DNA of 23,234 nt from JBFMAE01 sp040756085 (GCA_040756085.1 JBFMAE010000001.1:1-23234), one strand, 5' to 3'; numbered from the stretch's first letter, positions 7,705-15,995 are shown. Translations and numbers: made by a program. The notes: a model not told the origin generated them from the letters alone.

Positions 7705-8994
7705 ATGAGACAAAAAGGTAAAGGAGAAAATGGCGTAAGTCGGAGGAAATTTATCAAAATGGTTGGGGCTGCTGGCGTTGCAACTGTCGGAGCCTCTTTC
7801 TTCCCCAGGACCTCTAAGGCGGCAAGGGATCATATCCTGATCGGTCACCCTGCACCGATCACTGGCCCGATTGCCCCCTTTGGGGAGACCTCTCTATGGG
7901 CGGACGAGCGGGCCGTTGCAGAGATTAATAAGGATGGGGGCATCCTGATTAAAGAGTTGGGGAAAAAGCTGCCTATCAAAGTCAAATCGATGGATACGGA
8001 GAGCAATCCGACCAAAGCAGCGGAAGTGGCCTCCAAGCTGATCCTGCAAGACAAGGTTGATCTGATGGTGGTCCTCCACACCCCTGACACGGTCAATCCC
8101 GTCGGAGCCACCTGCGAGAGGTACGAGATTCCATGTATCTCTTCCGTGGCGCCTATCGAGCCGTGGTTGACAGGAGGGCCTTACAAATGGACCTTTCACT
8201 TCTTCTGGAACTTAGAGCAGATCATCACCGTTTTTACAGGAATGTGGAATCAATTTGCTGACAAGACCACGAAGGTGGTGGGCGGTTTCTGGCCCAATGA
8301 TCCGGATGGTGCCGTGTGGGCACAGGAGTTTTCGAAGAAACTGAAGGCAATGGGCTACAAGGTGGTCGATGTCGGGAGATTCCCTTATGGGATGCAGGAT
8401 TTCAGTGGCTTCATCGGCACCTGGAAAAAGGAAAAAGTGGATATCCTCACTGGGGTACCTATCCCGCCGGATTGGGCAACTTGCTGGAGACAATGCCATC
8501 AGCAAGGATTCATTCCCAAGTTCGCTACGATTGGGAAGGCATGTCTCTTCCCGGCTGCGGTGGAAGCCATCGGCGGCAATATCCCTAACGGTCTCACGAC
8601 AGAAGTCTGGTGGACACCTGGCCATCCTTTCAAGTCCTCTTTGACAGGTAAATCTTGCAAGGAATTGGCTGATGCCTGGACTGATAAGACCAAGAGACAG
8701 TGGACCCAACCGCTGGGGTTTGATTATGCAGCCTTTGAGCTTGCTGCTGATGTTTTGAAGCGAGCCGGCTCATTGGATAAGAAGAAGATCAGAGAAGCAT
8801 TGGTCACGACTAATTTAAATACTGTGGTGGGGCCCATCAAATTTAATGTAAAGAATTTTTCTCTCACTCCTTTGGTGGGTGGACAATGGGTGAAGGGTAA
8901 GAAATGGCCCTGGGAGCTCAGGATGGTCTACAACAAGGAGGCAACCAATATCCCGACCACGGGTAAGATGGTCTTCCCCATCCCAAAATCATAG
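7705..8994 (+). CDS. Branched-chain-type ABC transporter substrate-binding protein (Tat-exported)
   Basis: A 429-residue periplasmic binding protein of the type-1 Leu/Ile/Val-binding fold (Peripla_BP_6 type). The start ATG at 7705 lies eight bases after AGGAGG. An in-frame GTG at 7696 overlaps that ribosome site and is rejected. The N-terminus has a twin-arginine signal (SRRKFIKMVGAAG at about residues 12-24), so the protein is probably exported folded. The mature part starts near ARDHILIGHPAPITGP, the usual first strand of the family. The four following genes encode the rest of the importer. In catabolic operons such binding proteins often take up aromatic acids rather than amino acids, which fits here but is inference. 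A hairpin follows the gene. Confidence 0.9.
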   Translation: MRQKGKGENGVSRRKFIKMVGAAGVATVGASFFPRTSKAARDHILIGHPAPITGPIAPFGETSLWADERAVAEINKDGGILIKELGKKLPIKVKSMDTESNPTKAAEVASKLILQDKVDLMVVLHTPDTVNPVGATCERYEIPCISSVAPIEPWLTGGPYKWTFHFFWNLEQIITVFTGMWNQFADKTTKVVGGFWPNDPDGAVWAQEFSKKLKAMGYKVVDVGRFPYGMQDFSGFIGTWKKEKVDILTGVPIPPDWATCWRQCHQQGFIPKFATIGKACLFPAAVEAIGGNIPNGLTTEVWWTPGHPFKSSLTGKSCKELADAWTDKTKRQWTQPLGFDYAAFELAADVLKRAGSLDKKKIREALVTTNLNTVVGPIKFNVKNFSLTPLVGGQWVKGKKWPWELRMVYNKEATNIPTTGKMVFPIPKS

Positions 8995-9001
8995 AACCGA
9001 T

Positions 9002-9017
9002 ACCTTCTTCTGAAGGT
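9002..9017 (+). other. Intercistronic hairpin after the binding-protein gene
   Basis: ACCTTC and GAAGGT form a perfect 6-bp stem with a TTCT loop in the 55-bp gap before the first ATPase gene. There is no T-tract, so it is unlikely to be a full terminator. Hairpins at this place often protect binding-protein mRNA so that more of it is made than of the other subunits. Confidence 0.35.
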
Positions 9018-9049
9018 GCGGACTTTCCACGAATGACAGGAAGCCAGCT

Positions 9050-9775
9050 ATGTCCTATATCCTAACCGTTGAGAGACTGGGTAAGTCTTTCGGAAGACTT
9101 GCAGCTGTTCATGATCTCAGCTTCGAAGTTGATCAGGGTGAGATACTGGGAATTATCGGCCCGAATGGAGCAGGAAAGACAACCTTATTCAATCTCATTA
9201 CGGGTGAGATCAGACCCGATTCCGGAAAGATCATGTTCAACGGGACGGATGTCACATTTACTCAGGCTTACAAGAGGTGTCGCATGGGCATTGCCCGCAC
9301 CTATCAGATCCCAAGGCCTTTTGTGAACATGACCGTATTAGAGAATGTCCTGGTCGGAGCTGTCTATGGCGGGGGCATGGGACGCCGAGCATCCAGAGAG
9401 AGATGTGAAGAGGTTCTGAAAAAAACCGGCTTATTTTCAAAAAGGAATGCCATCACAGAATCCTTACCTCTCTTGGATCGGAAACGATTGGAGCTTACCA
9501 AAGCCCTCGCCACGGGTCCGACGGTTCTCCTTATCGATGAAGTTGCTGGGGGCCTGACAGAATTAGAAGTGGAGGAGATCCTGCAAATCATTCACTCGTT
9601 AAAAAGAGATGGGATCACGATTCTATGGGTGGAGCATATCATGATGGCCATGAAGAGAGGACCTGACCGGCTATTAGTCATGGATTTTGGTGAAAAGCTT
9701 GCCTACGGCAACCCGGATGAGGTGCTGGATTCAGAAGAGGTTCATAAGATCTATCTGGGGGATGATGAAGATTGA
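9050..9775 (+). CDS. livG: ABC transporter ATP-binding protein, LivG type
   Basis: A 241-residue ATPase subunit of the branched-chain-type importer. Walker A is GPNGAGKTT at residues 37-45 and Walker B is VLLIDE at 159-164. The helical-domain segment MGIARTYQIPRPF is typical of LivG. The ABC signature is altered: where LSxGxxRxxE is expected, it reads LPLLDRKRLEL at about 139-149, lacking the SGG glycines. Some LivG-type proteins carry this 'LxLxDRKRLE' variant, so I regard it as a subfamily feature rather than decay. The C-terminal DEVHKIYLG-like end (EEVHKIYLGDD) is typical. It overlaps the next gene at TGATG. Confidence 0.9.
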   Translation: MSYILTVERLGKSFGRLAAVHDLSFEVDQGEILGIIGPNGAGKTTLFNLITGEIRPDSGKIMFNGTDVTFTQAYKRCRMGIARTYQIPRPFVNMTVLENVLVGAVYGGGMGRRASRERCEEVLKKTGLFSKRNAITESLPLLDRKRLELTKALATGPTVLLIDEVAGGLTELEVEEILQIIHSLKRDGITILWVEHIMMAMKRGPDRLLVMDFGEKLAYGNPDEVLDSEEVHKIYLGDDED

Positions 9776-10482
9776 TGGCCATGCTGGAGGTTAAGAATTT
9801 AAACGTCTACTACGGAGGATTCCAGGCTCTGTCGGATATCACCCTAAGCGTGGAAAGGGACCAGATCGTCTCGATTCTGGGTTCAAATGGAGCAGGGAAA
9901 TCGACGCTTCTCAAGACGATCTCTGGACTCCTGAAGCCGAGTTCCGGAAGCATCCATTTTAACGGAGAGAAGATTGATCCTCTCGGCCCCCACGATATCG
10001 TCAAATTGGGACTTGCTCTGGTTCCGGAGGGTCGAAAAATTTTCTCCACCCTTACCGTTTTGGAGAACTTGTTGATTGGATCCTATTCACCTGGAGCACG
10101 GAGAACTAAGGATGAGCAGCTTGAGAATGTCTTTGAACTCTTTCCAAGGCTGGGAGAGAGGAAGGGCCAGCTCGGTTCGACCCTGAGTGGAGGAGAGCAA
10201 CAGATGCTGGCGATCGGCAGGGCCCTCATGTCACAACCTCGATTGATCATCTTCGATGAGATCTCTTTGGGCCTCAGTCCAGTCATAGTCAAACATCTTT
10301 ACCATGCGGTGAATCGAATCAAACAGAAGGGCATGGTGGTGGTCTTGGTGGAGCAGGATGTGAAGCGAAGCCTGAAGACTGCTGATTCCGCCTATATTCT
10401 TCAAGAGGGGAAGATCAGACTAAAAGGGAATCCAAAGGATTTCACTGAAGAAGAGGTGAAGAAGGCCTATTTCGGTCTTTAG
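9775..10482 (+). CDS. livF: ABC transporter ATP-binding protein, LivF type
   Basis: A 235-residue second ATPase of the importer. Walker A is GSNGAGKST at residues 36-44. The LivF hallmark VPEGRKIF is at 83-90, the signature LSGGEQQ at 137-143, and Walker B LIIFDE at 157-162. All motifs are intact, unlike the signature of its partner. The start is placed at ATG 9775, overlapping the previous stop as TGATG. ATG 9781 is also possible, while TTG 9772 is less likely. It is followed by a 49-bp gap before the permease. Confidence 0.92.
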   Translation: MAMLEVKNLNVYYGGFQALSDITLSVERDQIVSILGSNGAGKSTLLKTISGLLKPSSGSIHFNGEKIDPLGPHDIVKLGLALVPEGRKIFSTLTVLENLLIGSYSPGARRTKDEQLENVFELFPRLGERKGQLGSTLSGGEQQMLAIGRALMSQPRLIIFDEISLGLSPVIVKHLYHAVNRIKQKGMVVVLVEQDVKRSLKTADSAYILQEGKIRLKGNPKDFTEEEVKKAYFGL

Positions 10483-10531
10483 ATTCTCGCTTTTACCCTA
10501 ACCCTAACCGAATCACCTTATTTGTTGATTT

Positions 10532-11395
10532 ATGTTGACTTCTCTCGAACCGTTGATCAATGGCATTCTGTTGGGAGGCCTTTACGCTGTGATCGGAATA
10601 GGTCTTTCCATGATCTTCGGAATCATGAGACAGGTCAATTTGGCCCATGGCGAGCTGATGATCCTCTCGAGCTATTTCAGCCTCGTCTTCTTACAACTCT
10701 TGGGACTCCATCCCCTGCTGACCTTCCTTTTCGTACTTCCGGCTGTTTTTATCTTGGGTTACGTGATCCAGACCTTTCTTTTTAACCGGGTCTTGGAGAA
10801 AGGGATGGAGCCCTATCTGATGATCTCCTTCGGACTCTCCATCATTCTGCAGAACGCCATGCTCCTTGTCTTCACTCCTGATGCCCGCACCCTGAAGACC
10901 GGTCTGGTCATCAAGAGCCTCAATGTCTTCGACCTCTTTTATGTGCCTGTGATCTACCTGGTTGACTTCGCAGCAGGTTTTTTCGTGCTGGGCTTTCTCC
11001 ATTTAATCATGAAAAAAACCTATCTCGGATGGGCCATTCGGGCCGCATCGGACAACCTCACGGCAGCTAAACTGATGGGGATTAATCCCAAGAAGGTCTA
11101 TGCCTTGGCCATGGGAATTGCGGTGATCACGGCTGCCATCTCAGGAGTGCTGGTGGGGATGACGTTCACCTTTTACCCCCATTCCGGCACTCAATATCTC
11201 ATCATCGCCTTTGGCGTGGTCATCATAGGTGGTTTAGGAAGCCTTCCAGGAACTTTTTTGGGAGGTCTGATTCTTGGCGTTTCACAGCTGGTCGGGGGGC
11301 GGATCATTGGGCCTGGACTTCAGTTGTTGAGCGGTTACATCATCCTGCTCATTATATTGACCATCAGGCCCCAAGGAATATTGGGAAGGAAATAA
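10532..11395 (+). CDS. livH: ABC transporter permease, LivH type
   Basis: A 287-residue inner-membrane permease with about eight hydrophobic segments. Family hallmarks are INGILLGGLYAVIGIGLS at the N-terminus, MRQVNLAHGELM at about residues 32-43, RAASDNLTAAKLMGIN in the cytoplasmic coupling loop, and FGVVIIGGLGSLPGTFLGG near the C-terminus. The ATG at 10532 has no clear ribosome site. It is kept because the family's N-terminal motif starts directly after it. It pairs with the LivM-type protein seven bases downstream. Confidence 0.92.
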   Translation: MLTSLEPLINGILLGGLYAVIGIGLSMIFGIMRQVNLAHGELMILSSYFSLVFLQLLGLHPLLTFLFVLPAVFILGYVIQTFLFNRVLEKGMEPYLMISFGLSIILQNAMLLVFTPDARTLKTGLVIKSLNVFDLFYVPVIYLVDFAAGFFVLGFLHLIMKKTYLGWAIRAASDNLTAAKLMGINPKKVYALAMGIAVITAAISGVLVGMTFTFYPHSGTQYLIIAFGVVIIGGLGSLPGTFLGGLILGVSQLVGGRIIGPGLQLLSGYIILLIILTIRPQGILGRK

Positions 11396-11402
11396 TTTTT
11401 CC

Positions 11403-12341
11403 ATGTTATCCAATCGAATTCGTATACTCGCAATCGTTCTGTTTTTGGCCGCCCTTGTTACTCTTCCTTTCTGGGCTTCCCGTTATATTGTCGTCATCTT
11501 GTTACTGATATGTCTCCACATGACCTTAGCCTCCATGTGGAACCTCTTGGCTGGATATTCGGGTTTGATCTCTTTGGGGCAGCAGATGTTTATCGGAATA
11601 GGTGGATATTCCCTTGCTGTATTATCCATGTACCATGGGCTTCCCATTTTTTTAAGCGTTTTCCTGGGAGGGGTGATATCCGTCCTCCTTGCCGTCCTCA
11701 TCTCCATGCCCATCTTCAGAATGAAAGGGGTCTATTTTGCCATTGGGACATGGATCATCGCGGAGGCCCTGGGAATCTGTTTCAGCAATTGGGGATATGT
11801 GCGATATGGGATGGGCCTGTTCATACAGCCCGCCTACAAACTCTCCATCTCGACGATTTATTATGCCGCATTGGTCATCTGTATGGGTTCCATTGCTCTC
11901 ATCTATCTTCTCCTTCGTTCAAATTTAGGCCTTGCCCTGATGGCGATCCGGGATGACGATGTAGCCTCTGAGGCCATAGGGGTCAACATTTTTCGCTGCA
12001 AGTTTACCTGTTTTTTGCTGAGTGCTTTTATAACCGGCATGACAGCAGGCGTCTTGTATTTGAATACCATCTTCATTCAACCCTTTGAAGCTTTTGGGAT
12101 CGGATGGACTGTAAAACTCCTTTTCATCGTCATCATCGGAGGTCTGGGAACGGTGGCAGGTCCCATGGTGGGAGCAGCCGTTTTTGTCATTTTGCAGCAG
12201 TATCTTTCTGAATATGTGGGGTTCAACCTGATCATTCTGGGGACGATTACTATCTTGGTCATCTTTTTCAGCCCAAGAGGCATTGTGGGGACATTCCAGG
12301 AAAAACTGGGTTTCGAGATCTTTCCGATCCGACGGCAGTAG
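11403..12341 (+). CDS. livM: ABC transporter permease, LivM type
   Basis: A 312-residue second permease of the importer with about eight to nine hydrophobic segments. Hallmarks are WNLLAGYSGLISLGQQMFIGIGGY at about 39-62 (split here by the helix turn), the coupling-loop motif MAIRDDDVASEAIGVN at about 181-196, and FIVIIGGLGTVAGPMVGA near residue 240. It starts seven bases after the LivH stop. With the binding protein and two ATPases it completes a five-part importer, which implies that the operon's substrate is taken up from outside. Confidence 0.92.
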   Translation: MLSNRIRILAIVLFLAALVTLPFWASRYIVVILLLICLHMTLASMWNLLAGYSGLISLGQQMFIGIGGYSLAVLSMYHGLPIFLSVFLGGVISVLLAVLISMPIFRMKGVYFAIGTWIIAEALGICFSNWGYVRYGMGLFIQPAYKLSISTIYYAALVICMGSIALIYLLLRSNLGLALMAIRDDDVASEAIGVNIFRCKFTCFLLSAFITGMTAGVLYLNTIFIQPFEAFGIGWTVKLLFIVIIGGLGTVAGPMVGAAVFVILQQYLSEYVGFNLIILGTITILVIFFSPRGIVGTFQEKLGFEIFPIRRQ

Positions 12342-12390
12342 GAGAGGGAAAGGTCCCGATAGAAAAAATTTTTTGGGGAGGTGAGGACGG

Positions 12391-13353
12391 ATGGTGTTCA
12401 TCAGAAAATTTGAGGAGATTGGCAAAGACATGTTTCAGGAGTGCGGGGGAAAGGCAGCCCACCTGGGTGAGCTCACAAGTTTGAAACTGAATGTCCCAAA
12501 GGGTTTTAATGTCGTAGGGGATGCCTTTTACCACCACTTAAACAAGAATCACCTCGAGGAGCAGATAAGGGAGATCGCTGAAACCATTAACTATGAAGAT
12601 TATAAAGAGCTTGAAGAAAAAACCCAAAAAATCCGTGAGATCATCGTGAATGCTCCCATTCCTCAAGAGATCGAACAGGAGATCTTTCAACATTATGAGA
12701 GGCTTTGCAGGGGTGAGCAAAAGCCCTTCGTCGCTGTTCGATCCTCGGTAGCCGTTAAGGATTCACCCATCTCTTCCTTCCCGGGGATGATGGATACCTT
12801 TCATTACATTCAAGGAGCGAAGAATGTTGTAGAGAAAGTGAAAGAATGCTGGGCTTCCGTGTGGTCAGGCCGGGCAACCTTTTCCCGTCACTCCAAGGGG
12901 ATAGAACATACCAAAGCCATCATCGCCCCAACCATCCAATTGATGGTGAACTCTGAGGTGGCAGGGGTGCTTTTCACTGTCAATCCCATCACTGGATCAA
13001 AAGAGGATATCGTGATCGAGTCGAATTGGGGGTTAGGGGAGACTGTGGTTTCTGGAAAAAGCACAAGTGATTTATACATCATGAACAAGAATCCTTTCAG
13101 AATTAAGGAAAAGAAGATCGCCAGAAAACATCAAACCTTTATTCAAGATAAGGAAGGAGGTGCGAAATGGGTTGAAGTTGAACCGGATAGGATAAATCAG
13201 CCTACTCTCTCGGATTCTCAAATCGAGGAGCTATGCAAGATTGGAAGGGCTATTGAAGATCATTACGGCTGCCCTCAGGACATCGAGTGGGCCTATGAAA
13301 AAGGTATGCTGTATATCCTTCAGGCCCGAAGGGCAAAGACCGGTGGAGAATAG
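12391..13353 (+). CDS. PEP-synthase-like ATP-grasp subunit (phenylphosphate-synthase beta-like)
   Basis: A 320-residue stand-alone version of the nucleotide-binding domain of PEP synthase / pyruvate phosphate dikinase (PPDK_N type). Visible ATP-site elements are GGKAAHLGEL with Lys21, VRSSVAVKDSPISSFPGMMDT with Arg117, GVLFTVNP, ESNWGLGETVVSG, and the C-terminal DIEWAY...YILQARR with Glu299, Gln311 and Arg313. It ends at that point, so it lacks the phospho-histidine and PEP/pyruvate domains. The phospho-histidine domain is in the 574-residue protein four genes downstream. This split matches phenylphosphate synthase of anaerobic phenol degraders, in which ATP is cleaved to AMP and phosphate and the beta-phosphate passes via histidine to the substrate hydroxyl. 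A strong ribosome site (GGGGAGGTGAGG) precedes it. The identity of the substrate is inference. Confidence 0.85.
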   Translation: MVFIRKFEEIGKDMFQECGGKAAHLGELTSLKLNVPKGFNVVGDAFYHHLNKNHLEEQIREIAETINYEDYKELEEKTQKIREIIVNAPIPQEIEQEIFQHYERLCRGEQKPFVAVRSSVAVKDSPISSFPGMMDTFHYIQGAKNVVEKVKECWASVWSGRATFSRHSKGIEHTKAIIAPTIQLMVNSEVAGVLFTVNPITGSKEDIVIESNWGLGETVVSGKSTSDLYIMNKNPFRIKEKKIARKHQTFIQDKEGGAKWVEVEPDRINQPTLSDSQIEELCKIGRAIEDHYGCPQDIEWAYEKGMLYILQARRAKTGGE

Positions 13354-13372
13354 TGAAAAAGAAAGGAGGTGG

Positions 13373-13441
13373 ATGGACAGAATTACAAGAGAAAAGAGAA
13401 TGAAGGCAGATTTGGTTCTCTGCCTCAGGAGTTTGAAATAG
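13373..13441 (+). CDS. Possible 22-residue small protein
   Basis: A short open frame, MDRITREKRMKADLVLCLRSLK, begins with ATG just after a near-perfect AAAGGAGGTGG ribosome site in the 131-bp gap between the ATP-grasp and amidohydrolase genes. The peptide is basic with a hydrophobic end and resembles nothing I know. It may be a real small protein, a translational-coupling leader for the next gene (43 bases away), or chance. Confidence 0.25.
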   Translation: MDRITREKRMKADLVLCLRSLK

Positions 13442-13484
13442 AAAGACCATTGAGAAAAAATTCTAAAAAGGAGGATGATTTTTT

Positions 13485-14522
13485 ATGGTACAAAGAACGG
13501 TGGATGTGCATTGTCATTGGTATCCCAAAGAATACCTCGATTTTTTAGTTTCAAAATCATCGACAGAGGAGCTCTATGCGACACACGATGGGGGGACCCA
13601 TTACAGGGTGTGGCAAAAAGGTGTATGTACGGCGCACATTGACAGAGCGGGACATTACGATTTGAAGGCACGACTAGAGGATTTAGACAAAGCACGCCTC
13701 GATACTCAGCTCCTCTCCGTCACCATTCCCGGACCTGAGGTCCTGCCCAGAGAGGTGGGCATTTATTGGGCGAAGAAGTGCAATGACGCCCTTGCAAAGG
13801 CCGCTCAGGATCACCCCGGACGTTTCTACCACATGGCCTGCCTTCCTTATCAGGATGTGGATGAGGCGTGCAAGGAGCTTGAGAGATGTCGCCAGATGGG
13901 GTGTGTTGGCATCCAGATGTTTTCGAATGTGAATGGGGAACCCGTTTACTTGGAGAAATTCCATCCCATTTATGAACTGGCAAATAAGTATCAGCTTCCA
14001 TTCCTCGTTCATCCTGCGTTTCCTCTCACTGCATCGGTCATGAATCTCATGAAGATTCCCTATCAGCTTTGGGGCTATACGCTCGATACAAGTATGGCTG
14101 TGGTCAGTCTTATCTTTCAAGGGGTTCTCGACAAGTTTCCAAAGATGGCCCTTATTCATGGACATCTGGGAGGGACGGTTCCTTATTTTGTCCGCCGGCT
14201 CCAGGATTCCTATAAAGGCTATGGGAAAGAGTGGGGCATTGAACTGAAGGAGTCCCCTGACCTCACTTACAAAAGGAGGGTCTATCCAGATACGACCTCT
14301 TTCTATGTGCCTGCCATGAAATGTTGTTTGGAATGGATCGGACCTGAACATATGGTCATGGGAACGGATTATGCTCATCGGGTGGGCGATCCTGAAGGAG
14401 CGATCAAGGCGATCAAAGATGTGGGAAAGCAAGTGAAATTGAAAAGAGAAGAAGTGGACCTCATCTTGGGGAAGAATCTCGAGAGACTCTTCAAACTCCC
14501 ACCGATGAAAAAGAAGAGATAA
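13485..14522 (+). CDS. Amidohydrolase-2 / ACMSD-family metal-dependent decarboxylase
   Basis: A 345-residue TIM-barrel enzyme of the ACMSD / gamma-resorcylate decarboxylase family (PF04909 type). Members mostly decarboxylate, or in reverse carboxylate, aromatic or conjugated acids without oxygen. Metal-site residues are visible: His9 and His11 in DVHCHWYP, His176 in LVHPAFP, His225 or His227 in LIHGHLGG, and Asp295 in MGTDYAH. Length is normal. A strong ribosome site (AAAGGAGGA) precedes ATG 13485. It lies between the two halves of the split kinase, so it probably acts on the same substrate or its phosphorylated product. It could act as decarboxylase, carboxylase or ring-opening hydrolase, since family members do each. 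The decarboxylase role is the commonest. Confidence 0.8.
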   Translation: MVQRTVDVHCHWYPKEYLDFLVSKSSTEELYATHDGGTHYRVWQKGVCTAHIDRAGHYDLKARLEDLDKARLDTQLLSVTIPGPEVLPREVGIYWAKKCNDALAKAAQDHPGRFYHMACLPYQDVDEACKELERCRQMGCVGIQMFSNVNGEPVYLEKFHPIYELANKYQLPFLVHPAFPLTASVMNLMKIPYQLWGYTLDTSMAVVSLIFQGVLDKFPKMALIHGHLGGTVPYFVRRLQDSYKGYGKEWGIELKESPDLTYKRRVYPDTTSFYVPAMKCCLEWIGPEHMVMGTDYAHRVGDPEGAIKAIKDVGKQVKLKREEVDLILGKNLERLFKLPPMKKKR

Positions 14523-14538
14523 AGGTTAGATCGTCGGC

Positions 14539-14550
14539 TTTTGATCAAAA
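14539..14550. other. 12-bp perfect palindrome in the amidohydrolase/HAD gap
   Basis: TTTTGATCAAAA lies in the 62-bp gap between the two genes. It could be a small operator or chance. The arms are AT-rich and there is no promoter-like context. Confidence 0.2.
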
Positions 14551-14584
14551 CTTGTTTCATTCCATAGGGTAAGGGAGGGAGAGA

Positions 14585-15322
14585 ATGGCGATGGAGCTAA
14601 AATGGATTGGGTTCGATTTTGGACAATGTTTGATGGACCCCACGGGGTTGCGCAGCCATCTGGTCATCGGCGATGTGTCCAAGGAATTGGGGGAGCCCGA
14701 ACGAATCGAGGAGAGGATCCATAAGTATCGCGTGTTGAAGGAGAAGTTCGGGAGCTACAGCGTCGTTAAAGAGGGACACAGGGATCTTATCATGAGTTAT
14801 GTCTTCGACGGTAAAGAGGAGGCAAAAGAGATATTCTCCGCCAAGGAACAGGAACATCTCTTGATGGGAAGTGGATTGGAAGAGGCCCTTCAATATTTGA
14901 AAGGACAGGGAATCCATTTATCGGTTGTGGCCGAACTGAAAAAGACATTAGGGCCGATGGGAACAGATATTGTGACACGCTTTCTTCAGACCAAAGGGCT
15001 CCTGAAGTACTTCGAAGAAGTGGTGACGCCCCAGGGGAAGATCAATTTAAGAGACGGTTCCGTGGATTTGAAATATAAGGGTAAAACAAAGGAAGAGGGC
15101 ACATTATATGATGAGCTTGCAAAAGATCTGCAGGCCCGAGGGATTTTAGCGGCGGAGTCGGCTATGGTGGGGGACAAAATAGGAACAGATATTAGTCCAG
15201 CGAAAAAGAGGGGTTTTAAAACGATCCAATTCACCGGATACATCGATATGGGACCCTCCGAGGCCGATTTCAAAATATCCGATTTCCGGGAATTAAAAGA
15301 GATTGTTAAGAAGAAGGTGTGA
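14585..15322 (+). CDS. HAD-superfamily-like protein with degenerate active site
   Basis: A 245-residue protein with a haloacid-dehalogenase-like fold. The nucleophile motif reads GFDFGQCL, so Asp11 is kept but the usual general acid/base Asp two residues on is Gly13. Motif IV is intact as VGDKIGTDI (Asp197, Asp202). The motif-II strand, HLSVVAELKK, lacks the usual Ser/Thr-Asn. The cap region would be about residues 20-105. Loss of the second Asp argues against normal phosphatase activity. It may be a different HAD reaction, a phosphate-binding accessory, or a pseudoenzyme. It sits inside the split-kinase block and is tightly followed by the next gene (one base between stop and ATG), so it probably handles or senses the phosphorylated intermediate. 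Known phenylphosphate carboxylase also has a HAD-type delta subunit, but I cannot show homology to it. Confidence 0.7.
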   Translation: MAMELKWIGFDFGQCLMDPTGLRSHLVIGDVSKELGEPERIEERIHKYRVLKEKFGSYSVVKEGHRDLIMSYVFDGKEEAKEIFSAKEQEHLLMGSGLEEALQYLKGQGIHLSVVAELKKTLGPMGTDIVTRFLQTKGLLKYFEEVVTPQGKINLRDGSVDLKYKGKTKEEGTLYDELAKDLQARGILAAESAMVGDKIGTDISPAKKRGFKTIQFTGYIDMGPSEADFKISDFRELKEIVKKKV

Positions 15323-15323
15323 A

Positions 15324-15995
15324 ATGGACTTGCCAAAGCGTCTTATCGTCGAATATGAAGATGGTTCTACCAAGGCAGTGGAATTTAAGGAGTTGAGTCC
15401 GCAGGCCCGGATCGAACTCTCAAGATCGGGACTCTGTCCTCCTCCTTCCGAACCGGAAGTTTCGAAACATTATATCCTCCTTCAGTGGAAGGATGGATGG
15501 AAAGAGGTGGTTCGGATAGACAAGAAGGCTCCAGAACTCCTGCGTTATTACACAGTTGAAAGAGTAGAGGAAGTGGGCAGAATGGCTTTAGAGTCGGGTG
15601 AGGATTATCCAGTGCTCTTCTTGGTCAAACGGTTGCCCAGACAAATAGAGACCCTTTTAATAGTGGGGCCTACGAGGGTAGAAGGCTACACCCTCGAGGA
15701 GAAGCGAACCGTAAAAGAGGGAAACAAGATAGAGCACATTCTCTATGACAAAAAAGATTCATATCCTCGCCAACGTAATGAGGGGTGGGTGGCTGAACTC
15801 AAGGAACGATTGAAAGCAGAATTGAAGAAGAAAGGACTCACAGCGGAAAAGCTACTTTCTTTGGATGAGACGCAGAAGGTTCAAGCTTATCGCGAAATCT
15901 CGAAGGCTTTGGGCTTAAGGGGGATGGAAAAGCAAGAAGACGTTTATGGTTTTATGCAATTGATGACAGAAGGTCTATTGGCTTTGAAACAATGA
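15324..15995 (+). CDS. Unrecognised protein of the kinase block
   Basis: A 223-residue soluble protein that I do not recognise. The ATG at 15324 starts one base after the HAD stop, with AAGAAGG upstream. A longer in-frame start (TTG 15303) would overlap the HAD gene and is rejected. The N-terminus (residues about 5-80) looks like a beta-rich domain with repeated 'V-x-Y/W-x-D-G' strands: LIVEYEDGSTKAVEF, then ILLQWKDGWKEVVRID. The middle contains ETLLIVGPTRVEGYTLEEKRT. The C-terminal 90 residues are charged and helical (LKERLKAELKKKGLTAEKLL). There is no signal peptide or membrane segment. Known phenylphosphate synthase needs a third, CBS-domain activating protein, and no such gene is present here. 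This protein sits in the right place to be an alternative accessory subunit, which is only a positional guess. Confidence 0.6.
   Translation: MDLPKRLIVEYEDGSTKAVEFKELSPQARIELSRSGLCPPPSEPEVSKHYILLQWKDGWKEVVRIDKKAPELLRYYTVERVEEVGRMALESGEDYPVLFLVKRLPRQIETLLIVGPTRVEGYTLEEKRTVKEGNKIEHILYDKKDSYPRQRNEGWVAELKERLKAELKKKGLTAEKLLSLDETQKVQAYREISKALGLRGMEKQEDVYGFMQLMTEGLLALKQ

Noticed and set aside
10495..10509. Telomere-like ACCCTAACCCTAACC
   Set aside because: Only about two and a half copies in a 49-bp intergenic gap of a bacterial operon; chance.
13683..14432. 249-codon - strand open frame opposite the amidohydrolase
   Set aside because: The + strand has all metal-binding motifs and a strong ribosome site; the antisense frame is a shadow.
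15303..15323. TTG start extending the 223-residue protein by seven residues
   Set aside because: It would overlap the HAD gene; ATG 15324 has a ribosome site and tight coupling.
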